A DNA stretch of 64,000 nucleotides from Gongronella butleri (GCA_025201375.1 JAIWZP010000068.1:1-64000); one strand, 5' to 3'; shown: positions 10,094-22,200, numbered from the stretch's first letter. Translations and numbers: made by a program. Notes: generated from the sequence alone by a model not told the origin.

Positions 10094-11506
10094 ATGGTTG
10101 AGGAAGCAAGCAAAAAATTCTCTGTAGGCGAATCGTCGCCGTCACCGACGTTTGTGGCGCCTGTGCAAGCGACTGCGGCGCACAAAAAGCCGGTGCGACA
10201 CCATGTCAAGCGGCGGTCGAGCGGAAGAGTGCATGTCACGAAGCTTGCGCCTATGGCGAAGGCCCAGCAAGGTGGACAGCAGCTGCTGCAGCAAGAGGAT
10301 GAGGCTGTGGTGCCTGCGCGCAAGCCAATGAAGCGATCGCATTCAAGCAAATCGCTTCATCGGCTGCCATCTGGCGGTGGTGGCGGCCACAAGGTGAATC
10401 TGTCGGGGTTCACCATGACTACACACAGCACAAACAACACAAACAACACAAACAACACAAACAACACGAACAAGCAGCAACAGCAACAGCAGCAGCAGGT
10501 GTCGCCCCCGGATTCGCCCACCAAGCCTAAACCATCCACCTCGAGCCCTGCTTTCCATGTTTCCCAACAAGCACCGGCTGCCCCCATCGCCCATCATCTC
10601 AATGCCACTGCAAATACCCCCGTGTCCATCGTCGACTCATCTGCATCCACACCGTCCGTCGTCAGTGCCAATCCTCATCCTCAAAATCTGGCTTCTAGAC
10701 CATCCTCCTCGGCCGCATTGCACGCGTCGTTGGTTCAGCAACAACAACAACAACAACAGCAGCTTCTTTTGCAGCAACAACAGCAACAACAACAGCAGCA
10801 GCAACAGCAGCAGCAATATCATCAGCAATTGCTGCAACAACAGCTTCAACAACAATTAAATCAGCAAACAAGCCTCCAAAAATCAAATTCGGATTTGCCG
10901 GCCATGATGGACGCCATGGAGGCCGGGCCCAGCGTCCAATTGACGCAAAATCAGCCCACCCAGCCGCAGGAGGATCCCATGCACGCGGTCGTGGCTCCCT
11001 GGAACGATGCACTCGACAGGCTATACAAAGACATCCGCCATTACCAACATCCAATGAACAGCAGCATGATTCGATGCGTCAAGCGCAAGGAACGCGCAGA
11101 TAAAATGTCCACCGCACACCTCCAGCAGCGCCTCGCGCGCTTGAGCCTTGCCAAGCAACATCAACACCAGCAACACCAAGGACCCCAGCAGCTTATCGAC
11201 GAAAGCAGACAACAACGCACCTTTTCGTCGTCCATCCTGCCCACCCTCGGATCGCTTGCAGCCGCCAATGCGTCGTCATCGTCCGTCCACCGCTCGGCAT
11301 CCTCCGCCGCCGCACCACTGACCACAAAATCCGCCAAAACCAAGCTCGACCGCCTGCGCGCACATGCCGCCGCCCACCCGCCATCGTCCACCACTTCTAC
11401 CATGAGCAATGGCTTCGCCTCAACCTCGGATACCAATCGATCCGCTGCCGGCCGCTGGAGCTACACCGGCATTTTGGATCGCATGCTATTTTACACTTCT
11501 GGATAG
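10094..11506 (+). CDS. Poly-Q/poly-N low-complexity protein, possibly TCO89-like
   Basis: Intronless frame of 470 residues. The N-terminal third is basic, with KRRSSGRVHVTKLAP and MKRSHSSKSLHRL. A TNN repeat and a poly-Q run follow, then a Ser/Pro/Thr stretch, a very long CAA/CAG glutamine tract (about residues 215-260), and a more ordered segment with ALDRLYKDIRHYQHPMNSS and STAHLQQRLARLS. The basic SxxSLxxL-like motif, the 'RxYxxxRxxxxP' segment and the QQRL element faintly recall the TORC1 subunit TCO89, which is likewise mostly disordered. This is a weak impression and no catalytic domain is visible. It is expressed divergently from the Zn2Cys6 factor and converges on CMR1, with 206 bp between their stops. 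The gene itself looks real (long frame, biased composition, T-rich leader); only the function is open. Confidence 0.7.
   Translation: MVEEASKKFSVGESSPSPTFVAPVQATAAHKKPVRHHVKRRSSGRVHVTKLAPMAKAQQGGQQLLQQEDEAVVPARKPMKRSHSSKSLHRLPSGGGGGHKVNLSGFTMTTHSTNNTNNTNNTNNTNKQQQQQQQQVSPPDSPTKPKPSTSSPAFHVSQQAPAAPIAHHLNATANTPVSIVDSSASTPSVVSANPHPQNLASRPSSSAALHASLVQQQQQQQQQLLLQQQQQQQQQQQQQQQYHQQLLQQQLQQQLNQQTSLQKSNSDLPAMMDAMEAGPSVQLTQNQPTQPQEDPMHAVVAPWNDALDRLYKDIRHYQHPMNSSMIRCVKRKERADKMSTAHLQQRLARLSLAKQHQHQQHQGPQQLIDESRQQRTFSSSILPTLGSLAAANASSSSVHRSASSAAAPLTTKSAKTKLDRLRAHAAAHPPSSTTSTMSNGFASTSDTNRSAAGRWSYTGILDRMLFYTSG
10729..10860. repeat. CAA/CAG repeat encoding poly-glutamine
   Basis: In-frame glutamine codon array, broken by a short Leu-rich stretch, inside the preceding gene. 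The mix of CAA and CAG should stabilise it, but length variation between isolates is likely. Confidence 0.85.
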
Positions 11507-11712
11507 ATTTTTTTTCTTGTTTTTTTTGCTCTTTTTCTTGTTTTTTTTTTTGCTTTTACGTTTCCCTTGTGTATTGTATTTTGCTCTTGTAATTTTAAAA
11601 AAAAAAGTGCTCTTTAGATTCGCCACACACAAAACAAGAGACGGTATGGGGAGGAGTCCAGTTTTATTCATGTGAAATGACAAAAAGCAAAACAAAAGGG
11701 GAGGAATCTGCG

Positions 11713-11976
11713 TCATGTGTAGCAGACGACCTTGCCACCGCCATTGCCCGAAATCACCACAAGGCGGTCAAGGTTGGGGTGGAAGTCATTGACAGCCTGC
11801 ACGGCAGTGATATGATCCGGGTCATACAAATCGTGCACTTTGCGCATCGTCTCGCTCGAAAAGATGTTGATCGGCCGCATCATGTTGCCAACCACAAAAT
11901 GAGGATGTTCAAGCCCAAATCTCACGTTCTGGTTCCATCGCGCGCGGAAAAGTGGCACCCACCTGCGAGTCAGCGC

Positions 11977-12009
<33 letters not shown>

Positions 12010-13533
12010 GAATCAGTTTTTGCCTCTCTTTTTTTTTTCGGCTCACTTACTTGCCAACGTGGCAATTGTGCTTGATGCGGCCGCGCAGCGTCAGCTCTTG
12101 CGCGTCATTGAGATCAAACACCCGCAGCAGATCGTCGTAGGACGCAGTCGACAGCTGCTTGCCCGTTGGTGAAAAGTATGCGCTCGTCACGGCATAGCCG
12201 TGCGCCAATTCTTGCAGCGGCTCGTCCACCTTGATGTTGCGCCGGTCCCAGATGGTCACGGTGCGGTCATTGCACGCCGCAGCAACAAGATGTGTATGTT
12301 TCGGGTTCACACTCACACAGCCGATCTTTTTGTTGTGTCCGCGGATATCGTAGCTCGTCTCCACGCCTGACCGACGGTCCAGAAACCCGAGCTCGCCAAA
12401 CGCCGTACCAAAAGCAACCTGAAAAAATAATGAAAAAGGGGGAAATGGGGAAAAATCAGAGAATTGAGTACGCGACGCGTCCTTTTTGGTTTCTTTTTTT
12501 TTTGAGCATACCATATTGGCGTCGTCCCACAAGTCGAAATAACTCAAAGGGCTTTCGTTTTTCATGGGGATATCTGTAAATGTCAGCTTGTTCATGTCCC
12601 AAATTTTCATAGTGCCGTCAAATGAAGAGAGATACAGCGTCGACGGGTCATGCTTTGAGAATTGTGCATTGCCAATGCTCGACAGGGACGGTCGGTACTT
12701 GTACACGACGGGGTCACCATCTTCATCTTCCGCCTCCACATCCCAAAATGCCATGCTGCCGCTATTGTCCGTCACAATGCCTAGCAATTTGCTCTTGCTA
12801 GGATGAAACCTAGAAAAGAAAAAGAAAAAAAAAAAAAAAAAAAGAACAATTGGCATGGCAAATAAAAATAAAAAAGGGAAAGGGATGAAAAGGGGAATTG
12901 ACTTTCTTACAGACAATTAGTAACTTTATCGGGCACGGCCTGCACGGTTTTCCATTTGTGTTTGATCTCCAGTTTGGCAAGCTCGTCGTGCAATGGCTGC
13001 AGATTGGCATCCATTTTTGGGTCGAAATCCATGTCGCCCGCTAGAGGAGGGTCGCCCTCGTCATCGTCGCTTTCCGCCGCGGCTTGCAGAGTGTCGGCGA
13101 GCCGCTGGTGTTGATCTTTGTCGTCCAAATTCAGCGCCAATGCGTCGCTGCGGTTCCTCTCGGGCCGTTCGTACGACCGCGACGACAGCTGCTGCTTATT
13201 GCCCACCACGGTGTCGTACTCGGTGATCTCGATCTTGGCCGCGGGAACACCACGCAGACGCGCAGAATGCCGCGTCGGCTGTTCCACGCGCTTCTTGGCC
13301 GGCCGCGGCCTCGCCTTGACCGTGCTCGCTGGATGCTTGCGCACCGCAGGTACCACAGGCAGCGTAGGAATATGAAGCTCCTGAAGAAGCTCCTTGTTCC
13401 GCCTTTTGGAAGAAAAAAAAAAGTGTCAGCGCGCCATAGACAACGCAAAACAACGCAGCGCTTAATTGCTTTCGTACCGGATATTCTCCAGCCGCATCTT
13501 CTCATAGTCAGACATGTCGCTGGCGCCTACCAT
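11713..13533 (-). CDS. CMR1: CMR1/WDR76-type WD40 DNA-damage-binding protein
   Basis: Five exons (13533-13478, 13402-12911, 12809-12512, 12418-12051, 11962-11713) join in phase to 487 residues, close to yeast Cmr1. The N-terminus MSDYEKMRLENIRRNKELLQ is the family signature, followed by a basic linker with RHSARLRG. The rest is a WD40 propeller, with recognisable blades around DNSGSMAFWDVE, SSFDGTMKIWDMN, CNDRTVTIWDRRN and ASYDDLLRVFDLN. Family knowledge: Cmr1/WDR76 is a nuclear chromatin protein that recognises damaged DNA and joins protein quality-control foci under replication stress. Two in-frame ATGs (13533 and 13515) are possible; 13533 has the better context (ACCATGG), while 13515 aligns with the family start. 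Introns contain long A/T runs. Confidence 0.92.
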
Positions 13534-14259
13534 GGTATCAAAATTGCTCGAGGGCACAAAAAAATAAAAGCTAAAATAGGAAAAAGTGAACAAAGAAAAA
13601 AAAAAAAAAGTGAACAAAGAGAATGAAAATGGGAGACAACACAGGGGGCGGGTTTCTAATATTGGCGGTGGCGGTACATCAAATTGTGTGGCAAAGCAAA
13701 TAGTCAGCAAAAGCGCGTCACCCAAAAAAGACGCGTCGCGGTCAAGCACTTCCAACTGAGCCTTTTTTTTGGCTTCTGTCACCTTTTTAAAGCAAAGCTT
13801 ACCGTATCATAAAGGACAAACAGCTCAGACTAGTGCATCCTGCACTGGTTGGTCTCTGGTGAGTCGCCCTTCTTCGCTTCTTGTCGACGATAAGACGCAA
13901 CATGCCCAAATTTTCAAAACTTTACACGATTCACTTCAATAGTCGGTGTGCTCCAAAATGTTACCCAATAATCGTGGAGCAATCTCGCATTTCAAGGGAA
14001 AACGTGTGATAAAACGAGAGCTGACTTGACCGTTGTCAAGATCTCAAGTAGTTTTGGCATAATTTTCTAAATTCAATCCCAATCACGGATGGACCGCCAC
14101 CAATACTGACATTGTTCGACAAGTCACACTTGGATGTCATTTTATGATTGTCTACAATTCCGATGAACAACATTTACATGCTTGCAATATCCGATCAAAC
14201 ATTTTGTCACTTTTTAAATTCGATTTTCTGGGCAACATACAGGACGATCCACGACACTT

Positions 14260-14425
14260 TTAACGCGTCAGAAGCACCTGTCTTGAATCTCTATCGAATG
14301 AGACCAGTTTCATCGATGGATGGCTAAAACTCGCAGAGAAAATACACTTTTTCATCAAAATCTTTAATCGCGATTTGATCGACAACGGTCTAGTTGACCC
14401 CCAATTTTTATTGAAGATTTAATAA
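14260..14425 (+). repeat. Module C, island II
   Basis: Contains CGAATGAGACCAGTTTCATC, GATGGATGGCTAAAACTCGC and CGCGATTTG, followed by a TTTTTATTG box. These recur at about 29800-29890, 31380-31560 and 59320-59480. Confidence 0.75.
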
Positions 14426-14429
14426 CAAA

Positions 14430-15025
14430 CCGGGGGGCGAGCATCTAATGGGATCGCTTGCAGCGCGCTGGAGACACACCAAGCGCAAACGAAAAATGGC
14501 CATCTCAGAGCTCCAAAATCAAAATCGAAAAAATGGGTCTTCAAAAATCCTCCAAATTTGCACATAAGAGGCAGCGCAGGGAGAAACCACGAGCCATGCC
14601 AAAAACGAGTGAGGTTGGCCTGCTGGTTGGCAAGCAATTCACGATTTAGGAGTAAAATTTGCCGACGAATGGCACGCAGGAGCGCGTCCTTGGAGCCGCG
14701 TCGACGCGTTCACTAGTCAAAGAGGCTCCAGGCCCATGGATTTGACTTGAAACAGGCACCCTTAAATTAGAGTCTGACGCGGTTTTTCACGCGTCCAAGT
14801 TGCCCCGCAAACGGGTTGTTCGCATCGATTCTGTCTGCAACTCGTTTTTTAAAGTGATCATTGATGGTCACGTACGTAGCAGATCGTGCTCTTGGTTGTG
14901 AGCTGCGTTTCGAGGATTTGTGGTCAGTCTTCGTCAAGATAGCCTTGTGCGGAAAATACGAAGCAAATTGCATTTTACGCAATACCCAGTCAATGGAACC
15001 AAAAATTTTATGGCATTTTCACCGG
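14430..15025 (+). repeat. Module E, island II
   Basis: Diverged copy of the sequence at about 48030-48545, with a weaker relative at 60600-60990. Shared strings include GAAAAAATGGGTCT/CGAAAAATGGGTCT, TTTTCACGCGTCCAAGTTGC and GGCAAATTGCATTTTACGC/GCAAATTGCATTTTACGC. Confidence 0.7.
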
Positions 15026-15059
15026 TAAATGGATGCATTCTACCCTGTGGTTGAATGTC

Positions 15060-15647
15060 GCAGCGATCCGAGAACCTCATTTTCACTGATTAAAAATCTG
15101 TGGCTGTACCCCTTGGTAAATCGGTAGAAAATCATGGTTTTTCGACTTCTACATGGGGCGCCATCGAGTGCTCTCAGTTGCACGAAACTTTGACATATAG
15201 GCATTTCGGCCTCTCTCTTTTCAGAACAAGAGTAAAAACCGGGGGTTGTTCTGGCCGTTGGCGAGAAAATCGACAATGATCCATAAATTCGCAATTTTGT
15301 CTCTGACGCGTCAAGTTGCTGCAGTTCGGCGAGGTTAACACATTTCAAGTGGAAAGAGACGCCCAAGGGTGTCATTTTGTCCCTGCCCGGCAACGCCGAT
15401 GCCAACATTTGCACACTTGCAACGCCCAATCAAACATTTCAGCTTCATTTTTCTCGGCAATGGATAAGACAAAGGACGGCGCTTGCCGTGATCATAGATG
15501 CGGAATTCGATTCACTGTCGGATGAACCCAGTTTCACCAGCGTACGACCAAAACTGATGCAGAAACTCCAATTTCAAAAATTTGGCTTTGATTTCTCTTT
15601 CCTCGAGAACGGCTTGATCAACTCCCGATTTTTATTGCGGATTTCCC
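15060..15647 (+). repeat. Module D, island II
   Basis: About 590 bp strongly similar to 29890-30465 in island III in the same orientation, including GACATGGGGCGCCATCGAG-like, CAGTTGCACGAAACTTTGAC and CAAGGGTGTCATTTTG strings. Small indels shift any reading frame, so the conservation looks nucleotide-level. Confidence 0.85.
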
Positions 15648-15783
15648 AAGAAAGAAGGGGTCGTACCCGACCCCTTCTCCCTGAGTTGATCTGTTGTGTT
15701 TTTCTAGAATGATTAACGGTTGCCTATTAAAAAGTTAATCATTATACAAAAAAAAAAAAAAAAAAAAAAGAAAGAAGGGGTCG
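15648..15783 (+). mobile_element. Retroposed insert with poly-A tail and 16-bp target-site duplication
   Basis: AAGAAAGAAGGGGTCG occurs at 15648-15663 and again at 15768-15783. Between the copies lie 104 bp ending in about 20 A. The insert interrupts module D, whose paralogue at about 30455-30490 in island III lacks it and reads through with AGGAGGTCAATGCATCTAA, giving an approximate empty site. The body holds a perfect 9-bp inverted repeat (ATGATTAAC and GTTAATCAT, 16-nt loop). At the 5' junction the target sequence is repeated in inverted form (AGAAGGGGTCG, TACC, CGACCCCTTCT). A poly-A tail plus target duplication is the hallmark of LINE-type target-primed insertion; the source RNA is unknown. 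Confidence 0.8.
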
Positions 15784-15819
15784 ATGCATCTAATGACATG
15801 ACTCTTAGATCTCGTATGT

Positions 15820-16010
15820 GAACCGTATTTTTGTTTTTTGTACATTTTCTAGGGCACTAGCTGGGATGCTGAGTTACTGACAGATTTTTTTTTCACGCCT
15901 GCAGAAGCTCGTTTGTGGATACTGTATCATTTGGGCAGGCAGGTAGAGCGAACCAGTGTGGTTCCACGTCTGCCAAAGTGCCAAACCAGAATCGAAAATG
16001 CGAGTTTTAC
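15820..16010 (+). repeat. Module F, island II
   Basis: Contains GATGCTGAGTTACTGACAG, a T run, CACGCCTGCAGAAGCTCG and GGCAGGCAGGTAGAG. Related copies are at 32590-32700 and 57520-57690. Confidence 0.65.
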
Positions 16011-16331
16011 GAGTCATAGTCGTAAATTACAGATCGCAGGGCATTGGGCAGGGTGGCGTGCTGTTTTTAGGTCATTTTTTTGCTAGGGTCAACGCATCCA
16101 AGTATCCCAAACTGTATTATTAAAAGTGTGTGGGGCATCCGGTTGGTACGCATGGGGCCAGGCGGCTCAATTCGAGACGCGCTCGTCAGAAAAAAAAAAG
16201 GGGGAGGGGGAGCGAGGTGTTTTGGATGTCCGCGTTCAAGGGGAGGGCAAAATAAAAAGCAGTGGACGCGGCCCCGCTGGCTCTTTGCCTCTTTTTCTTT
16301 CGTTTATTTTTCCTTTGATGCCCCGCACCTT

Positions 16332-17257
16332 ATGAAATCTAGTCAATTAGCCTCCTCCTTCAAGGTAAAGCATGCTTCACGAGCACAATGGGGTGTTGCT
16401 GTGTTGCTCTCGACACGACAAAAAGCAGTCTCATTGACCTTTTTGTTTTGTTTTTGCGCGTAGCTGACGACGGTCAAAGCCTTTGAGCGCGAATTATCGG
16501 TTGCCAGCAAGGCGTTCCAAGGAAAAGAAAACGAGCACAACTGGGAGCAGCGTGAAAAGTACCTGCAGCTTCTTTTACACGTCTTGGACGAGTGTGACGA
16601 CGACGCATGGAGGGCATGTGCTGTGCAAGGCGTGCATGACCTTGTTCTGGGCATTGCCGACGCTGTAAGCCCCCCTCTCCCTTTGAAATGCCCCCCCCAA
16701 AAAAAGACCTCTGGCGTGCTCATCTTTTTTTTTTTTTTCTTTTCTAGACCAAGAGTCTGCGGACCAAGTACGCATTTGCAGCATTTGACGTGATCACGGC
16801 CATTGGGCGGCGCGTAGGCGGTGCGCTGGACGGATACACGCTGGAGACGCTCGTGCTTGCGCTGTTGCAGTGCGGCGGGTCGACCAAGCAATTGGTGGCG
16901 ACGCGCGCCAAGGATACGATGCTCGTGCTGCTTGCGACGACGACGTACCACAACAAAATCCTCGCGCTGTTGTGCTCAAAGTTCCACGACCGCAACCAAC
17001 AAGTGCGCCACTATATTGCTACCTTTATGCGCACGTACCTGCAGGTCCACACGCGCAACCCCGCCGTACGCGCCAGCATGTCCAAGCAGACGCACGTCCT
17101 CGAGCCATTCATCCGTGCCGCCCTGCTCGATGCATCGCCAATGGTCAGGGATCAGGCGAAACACGTTTTTTGGCTTTATCGGCGCCACTGGCCAGCACGA
17201 ATTGAAAAGTAAAAAAGGAAAAAAAAAATACACGAAAAAAGAACTAGGAACTTGACG

Positions 17258-17295
<38 letters not shown>

Positions 17296-20200
17296 CTAGG
17301 TTGACGAAGCAGCTGGACGATACGACCAAACGGCAATTAGACAAGTGGATGGCGACTCTTGTCGATAGTCAAGAGGATGACGACAATGCGACGATTGCCA
17401 GCTCCAGCACCGTGTCTACAGGCAGCACGACACGCCCCTCGTCGGGCAACCGATCCGTGCTCGGCAAACGCAAGGTTTTGACGCGAGCCACACCGACACC
17501 TCCTCCCATTAGCGCCAAATCCGCGGCCTACGAAAGCAGCAGTCAGCCGCGCGCATCGCCATCGCCCGTTGTGCAGCTCCGCAGAACCAAGTCGGACACG
17601 GTACTGCCATTGGAAAATCCAAAAACGCCAAAAGCATCAAAAACGACACCTAAAACGCCAAATGCGACACCGAAAACGACGACGCAGCCGCTGGCAAGTG
17701 CGACGCTGCTGCACATGCTGCGCAGCAAGGACGTGGCGACGAATGTGAATGCACTGCGCACGCTTGCGGAGCGTCTGCAGCGCCCCAGGACTCAATTGTC
17801 GTCGTCGATGGTGCTGCCATTGACGGTGCCGAGCCGTATGGACATGCTTCCGATCTTGTGGGAGTATCTGTCGCCGGAGCGGTTCCATGGCGATTTATGC
17901 CGTCAATTGATGTCGTGGGAGTGTCTGGCGACCGTCTTTGTCCAGGTGTTTTCTTTGCCGCATTACGCGCCGTCTTTGATTCTCGCCGATGACCAGCCGG
18001 CTTGCCGTCGCGGTCTGCGTCGCCTGAAACGGTACCTGGCGCGCCACGACCCATCCCTCGTGAAACATCTGCTCAACATCCTGCTCATGGCCACGTACGC
18101 CGGCGGCTCAGGCTTGCAAGATCGAAATGCCAAAAAGCAGCTGAGCGCACAAAAGACCGCGGACGCCAATGCCGCACGCGACAGCCTCGTCGATGGTCTT
18201 GTCTTGTGGCTGGATGAATTGCTGTGCGACCATGTCGGTCTCGGTGGTGGATCGAGCAACAATGAAAACGACGAAAACGACGAAAACGCCGAAAATGACG
18301 AAAACGACCGTTGGACCGAATCGTCGCTGCTGCATGACAATGACGACGATGACAATGACATGGAGCACGTCGCATCGGCATGGTTTGACGACGACACGCA
18401 CCTGGAGGAGTGCCTCGAAGCCACATTGCGCTTGTTCCGCGCAAAGCAGATGCCGCCCGCGCACCTCGCGCACCTGCTCACCCTCATTAGCCGCCTGCGC
18501 CTTGCCAATGAACGCGTCTTTGATAAGGTTCTTGCCCAGGAGGACGACGACATCGCAATGCCTCTGCGCAAGCTGCTTGCACAGCCAATGGCTCCTCCAA
18601 CGACCACAAACATTGACGAAAACAACAACAACAACACGGTCGATTCAGGCGGCGACACGGGCGACACGGGCGACACGGGCGACAACATGCACGATGTCCT
18701 GGACGACCACCACACGACGCGTTCCATCCACTCGGCGTCGCCCCCACCCTCGTATGATGACGTTGTGCGCCAGGATCACGAATTCGCCAACAGAGCACAG
18801 GACAATGATGACGAAAACCGCTCGCCAACGCCCCAAAATGACCACAACGAAGAATTAGAAACACGCGACGCGTCGGCTGCCAGTGACACGGACGAAAAAC
18901 CCACTAATCATCACCATGACTCGCCGTCCCCTGTATTACTGGGCCAATCCTGTGAAGACGATGTTCTCAACACGAGCATTGGTGGCAACGTCCTTGTCGA
19001 CACGTCGCCCCCGCTACATGAGCATATGCCAAACGTAAAAAAAAAAGGGGGGGAAAAAAGGAAAAAACTGGTTTGATTCACCTCATTTTTCTTTTTTTTT
19101 CTTTTTATTAACGGAGCAGATTCCCTTGACCAATTCATCTCTGCGAGGCTTGCATCAGCGGCCAAACGCTGCCAAGGCACAACATCCACGATCGTTCAAC
19201 GCACAGTCGCCATCAAAAAAAGCGCGCACTGCGCTGCATCATGACTCGGACACGCTACCATCAGCCACCACTCAGGTTTTGGCTCCAACAGGTGCGATGT
19301 CATCAGAGGAAAAGGAGGAAAAAGAGGAGAAGGACGACGACGGTACCAGGCTCTACGAGGCGCTCCAGGCCCTGAACATGCACCAAGCCGGTCACAAGGA
19401 CGCATATTTCCAGCTGACACAGCTATGCAAGGCACACGCAAACAAGCAGCATCGCCACGATAACATCTGGATGCAGCCATTGCCGGAACAAAAGGAGACG
19501 CTGCCCACCACCACGCTGTTTGATCTCGCATTTCGCGTGTCTGTTGAACAGGGCCAGCAATTGCATCACCAGACACCGCCGCATCCGCTCGTGCCGTGGC
19601 TCCGCTGGATCCAATGCTTCTTGCATCATCAATCCGCTCTGTTTCAGCATCTGCACGACGCTCACCTGATGCACATCTTGGCAAAAACGCTGCTCGAGAC
19701 AAAAAGGGAAAAATTTAACCAGGTAATGCATGAAAAAGATAGAGACCTCTATTTTTTTTTCCATCCCCATTAGTTCTGGCGCAAAAAAAAAAGTGGGGGA
19801 AAAAAGCAAGAAACTCATTTTATTTTATTTTTATACGACGGATGATTTTAGATCGCGGTGCTCGTTGAAGACAATCTGACCGCTATATTTACCACGGTAC
19901 TCGACGTGAAGCGTGGTCTGGATGTGCTCAAGCACTTGGCATCACAGTCGTACGGCGACGTCACGGATCCATGGGTGCATCCCCTCAGCTCTCTCTTTTC
20001 GGTCATGGGCATCGTTGTTCAGCGCATGCCCGGCCATGATCTGATCCACCAGATGCTGCACAAAAAGATATGGACAGACACCATCTTGCAGGTACGTAGG
20101 ACAGAGGAAAAAAAAAAAAAAAAAAGACAAAAAAAAAAGGTGTATTTTGCCCGTTCCCCCCTCCTCCAATGGCTGATCTAATCGCTCCCTCATGTGCTTT

Positions 20201-20379
20201 TCTCTCTTTACACACGGGTGCAGGGCTTCAATCACGGTGATGTGTCGGTGAGACAGGCGTGTGTGAAGGCACTGGTCAAGATGGCAGATGTTTTGGGCAA
20301 AGATCAAGATATCAAGGCCTTTCTCCCGAGCTTACGTGATGAGCAACGACATCTGCTCGATTACTACATTCACCGTTGA
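16332..20379 (+). CDS. CLASP-family microtubule-associated protein (TOG/HEAT domains)
   Basis: Seven exons (16332-16364, 16464-16664, 16748-17208, 17300-19034, 19120-19722, 19852-20091, 20224-20379) join in phase to 1142 residues. Residues 1-235 form a CLASP_N/TOG array of HEAT helices: ENEHNWEQREKYLQLLLHVL is the opening helix of the fold, followed by LRTKYAFAAFDVITAIG and a long helical stretch. A basic Ser/Pro/Thr linker (residues 240-380) is the usual microtubule-binding type. A second helical block, an acidic Asn/Asp-rich low-complexity region with GDT and END micro-repeats, and a C-terminal helical domain with VRQACVKALVKMADVLG complete it. CLASPs (yeast Stu1, fission yeast Cls1/Peg1) rescue and stabilise microtubules at spindle and cortex. 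The intron before exon 4 carries 34 T directly upstream of its 3' splice site. Confidence 0.88.
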
Positions 20380-20392
20380 AACAAGAGAATGA

Positions 20393-20398
20393 AATAAA
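20393..20398 (+). terminator. Possible CLASP polyadenylation signal (AATAAA)
   Basis: Canonical hexamer just after the stop codon. Fungal signals are degenerate, so this is only suggestive. Confidence 0.35.
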
Positions 20399-22161
20399 AA
20401 TAGCTCGCTTCCCCCCTTTGTCCATTCAATGGCTGTTTTTGGTTTTTTTGGGGGAGGAGAAGAGAAGGACACACAGGTTTTCAACGGCAAACGCGTCCTT
20501 TGGAGGGACCCCAGTCGACCCTCATTTGCGCGACCATGCAATGACCAATTGCACGACCAAGTGGGGGTGGGGGAAAGGGTCCTTGATCAACATGTTCACG
20601 TAAGGCACTTGGTGTTCCGTCAAAAAAAAAAAAAAGAAAGAAACAAGACGCGCCATGAGTGACCGTGGCACAAGACGGGGGAGCGGAGACGTGGAGACAC
20701 CAGAATTGTGTGTGTGGGGGGCGGCCAAGAAGGGAAGGGGACGATCCCCGTGTCGGGATGGGCTTTTTTTTTTTTACCCATTCTCCCTTTTGCCTTACCT
20801 CTGTCGTCCATTGAATGCGTCTGCGCACGCACGCGCGCGGTCTTAGGGCTCCGCGTAAAAGAAAAAAAAGGGGGGACCGTTTATCTCTGATGAGAGAGAT
20901 TTGCGTTTTTACACGGATGATGATCATGGTGTCTATGAACGTGGACCATGAGGTGCGGTGCGCGACACATGATGAGGGGTGCTGCTGATGGGATTTGCGC
21001 ACGTTTCTGCGCGCAAAGCAATCAGAAAAAAAATCAGGGACGTCACACAAAACAAGGTCTGTATCACACGGGCATTTTTTTCCCTTGGCCTTTTACCTAA
21101 TATTGCCCGCTTACAAAATCTGGGTGAATGACCCTGGCCCTTTCCCCACACCTTTAATTCATTCTCAGTGATCAAGCATTGGCATCTTGCTTTGTTGTTG
21201 TTGGGGGGGGGGAAGGAGGGAGCCGCGCGGAAAAAAAACAAGGAATATAAAAAAAAAAAGAAGCGACAACACGCGACGCGCCCTCCAATGGGGCACTTTC
21301 AATGGGCTTGGGTGGAAAGTAATTTAGCCAAGTCGACACTTGTCCACCTGCATGAGATCGACTCCCTTTTCTCCTCCTCGGGCCTATTCCTTTTGCCGTA
21401 GCACCATTGCACCCCATGCACCAGCCATCAAAAACACTCTCTGGCGAAAAATTTACTTTTTTATGTATGAGCCCAATCGCTTGATTTTATCAGGTGGCAC
21501 GTGCAGAAGACTTTTAGATAAGCACTTTTTTCCAAAATGTTCTCAATGTGAGAAAATAGGGTTGTTGTTGTGTGTTTTGACCCATGGGCGGGGCAATGGG
21601 GCTCCCCCCAATTCTTGTTTGCTTTTTGATTTGATTATTTCAGAGCCAATGTGCTTGATTTGGTAAGCAAATCTCTTTGTCCCTGGCGTTTCTCAATGGT
21701 TGCGGCGCGACATTTTTGGAAAATATCGCACCATATCATGCTCGCTTTGTTCGAAACTCGGACAAGGTGTTATCAAGAGCACAGAAGAACGAATTCCTTG
21801 TTTATATTCCATTGGGCCATCTCGCTCCTTCCCGAAGCGGCGTCACTGATCCCAATCTTGGCGAAAAGGGACACAAATGCCACAATTTTGCACATGGCCA
21901 AGTACGCACACGGATGACTTTTTTTTTTGGGTCCAATCCGATTGTAAATACCAAATGGGGCAGCTCACCACTGCAAAAAAGGTGAAGCTTGCCTGTTATG
22001 CGCACCATGAGCTGTGTTTTTGCTGTTTTGTGGGGATGTCAAACACAATGTGAAAAAGGGCAGGCCAATTTAGGTTTTCCCAGATCTTGTTTTCCCACAG
22101 GATCAAACGCTCCCCCCTCGGGAAGAAAACGAGCCACGGAAAATCAACGAAAGAAACGAAA

Positions 22162-22162
<1 letters not shown>

Positions 22163-22199
<37 letters not shown>

Positions 22200-22200
22200 A
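22163..22200. repeat. CA microsatellite
   Basis: Nearly pure CA repeat, with one T near its end, about 70 bp from the RRP43 stop codon. Confidence 0.9.

Larger units (their letters stand above)
13534..16331. other. Spacer between CMR1 and CLASP holding repeat island II
   Basis: Divergent promoters of CMR1 (right after 13534) and CLASP (about 16010-16331) flank about 2.1 kb of diverged repeats. In order these are a module C piece, module E, module D interrupted by a retroposed insert, and module F. No intact gene is present. Confidence 0.65.

Noticed and set aside
10637..10855. Minus-strand poly-leucine open frame
   Set aside because: Antisense reading of the CAA/CAG glutamine tract of the plus-strand gene.
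15316..15712. Plus-strand open frames in module D
   Set aside because: The island III paralogue differs by small indels that change frame, so the conservation is at nucleotide rather than protein level.
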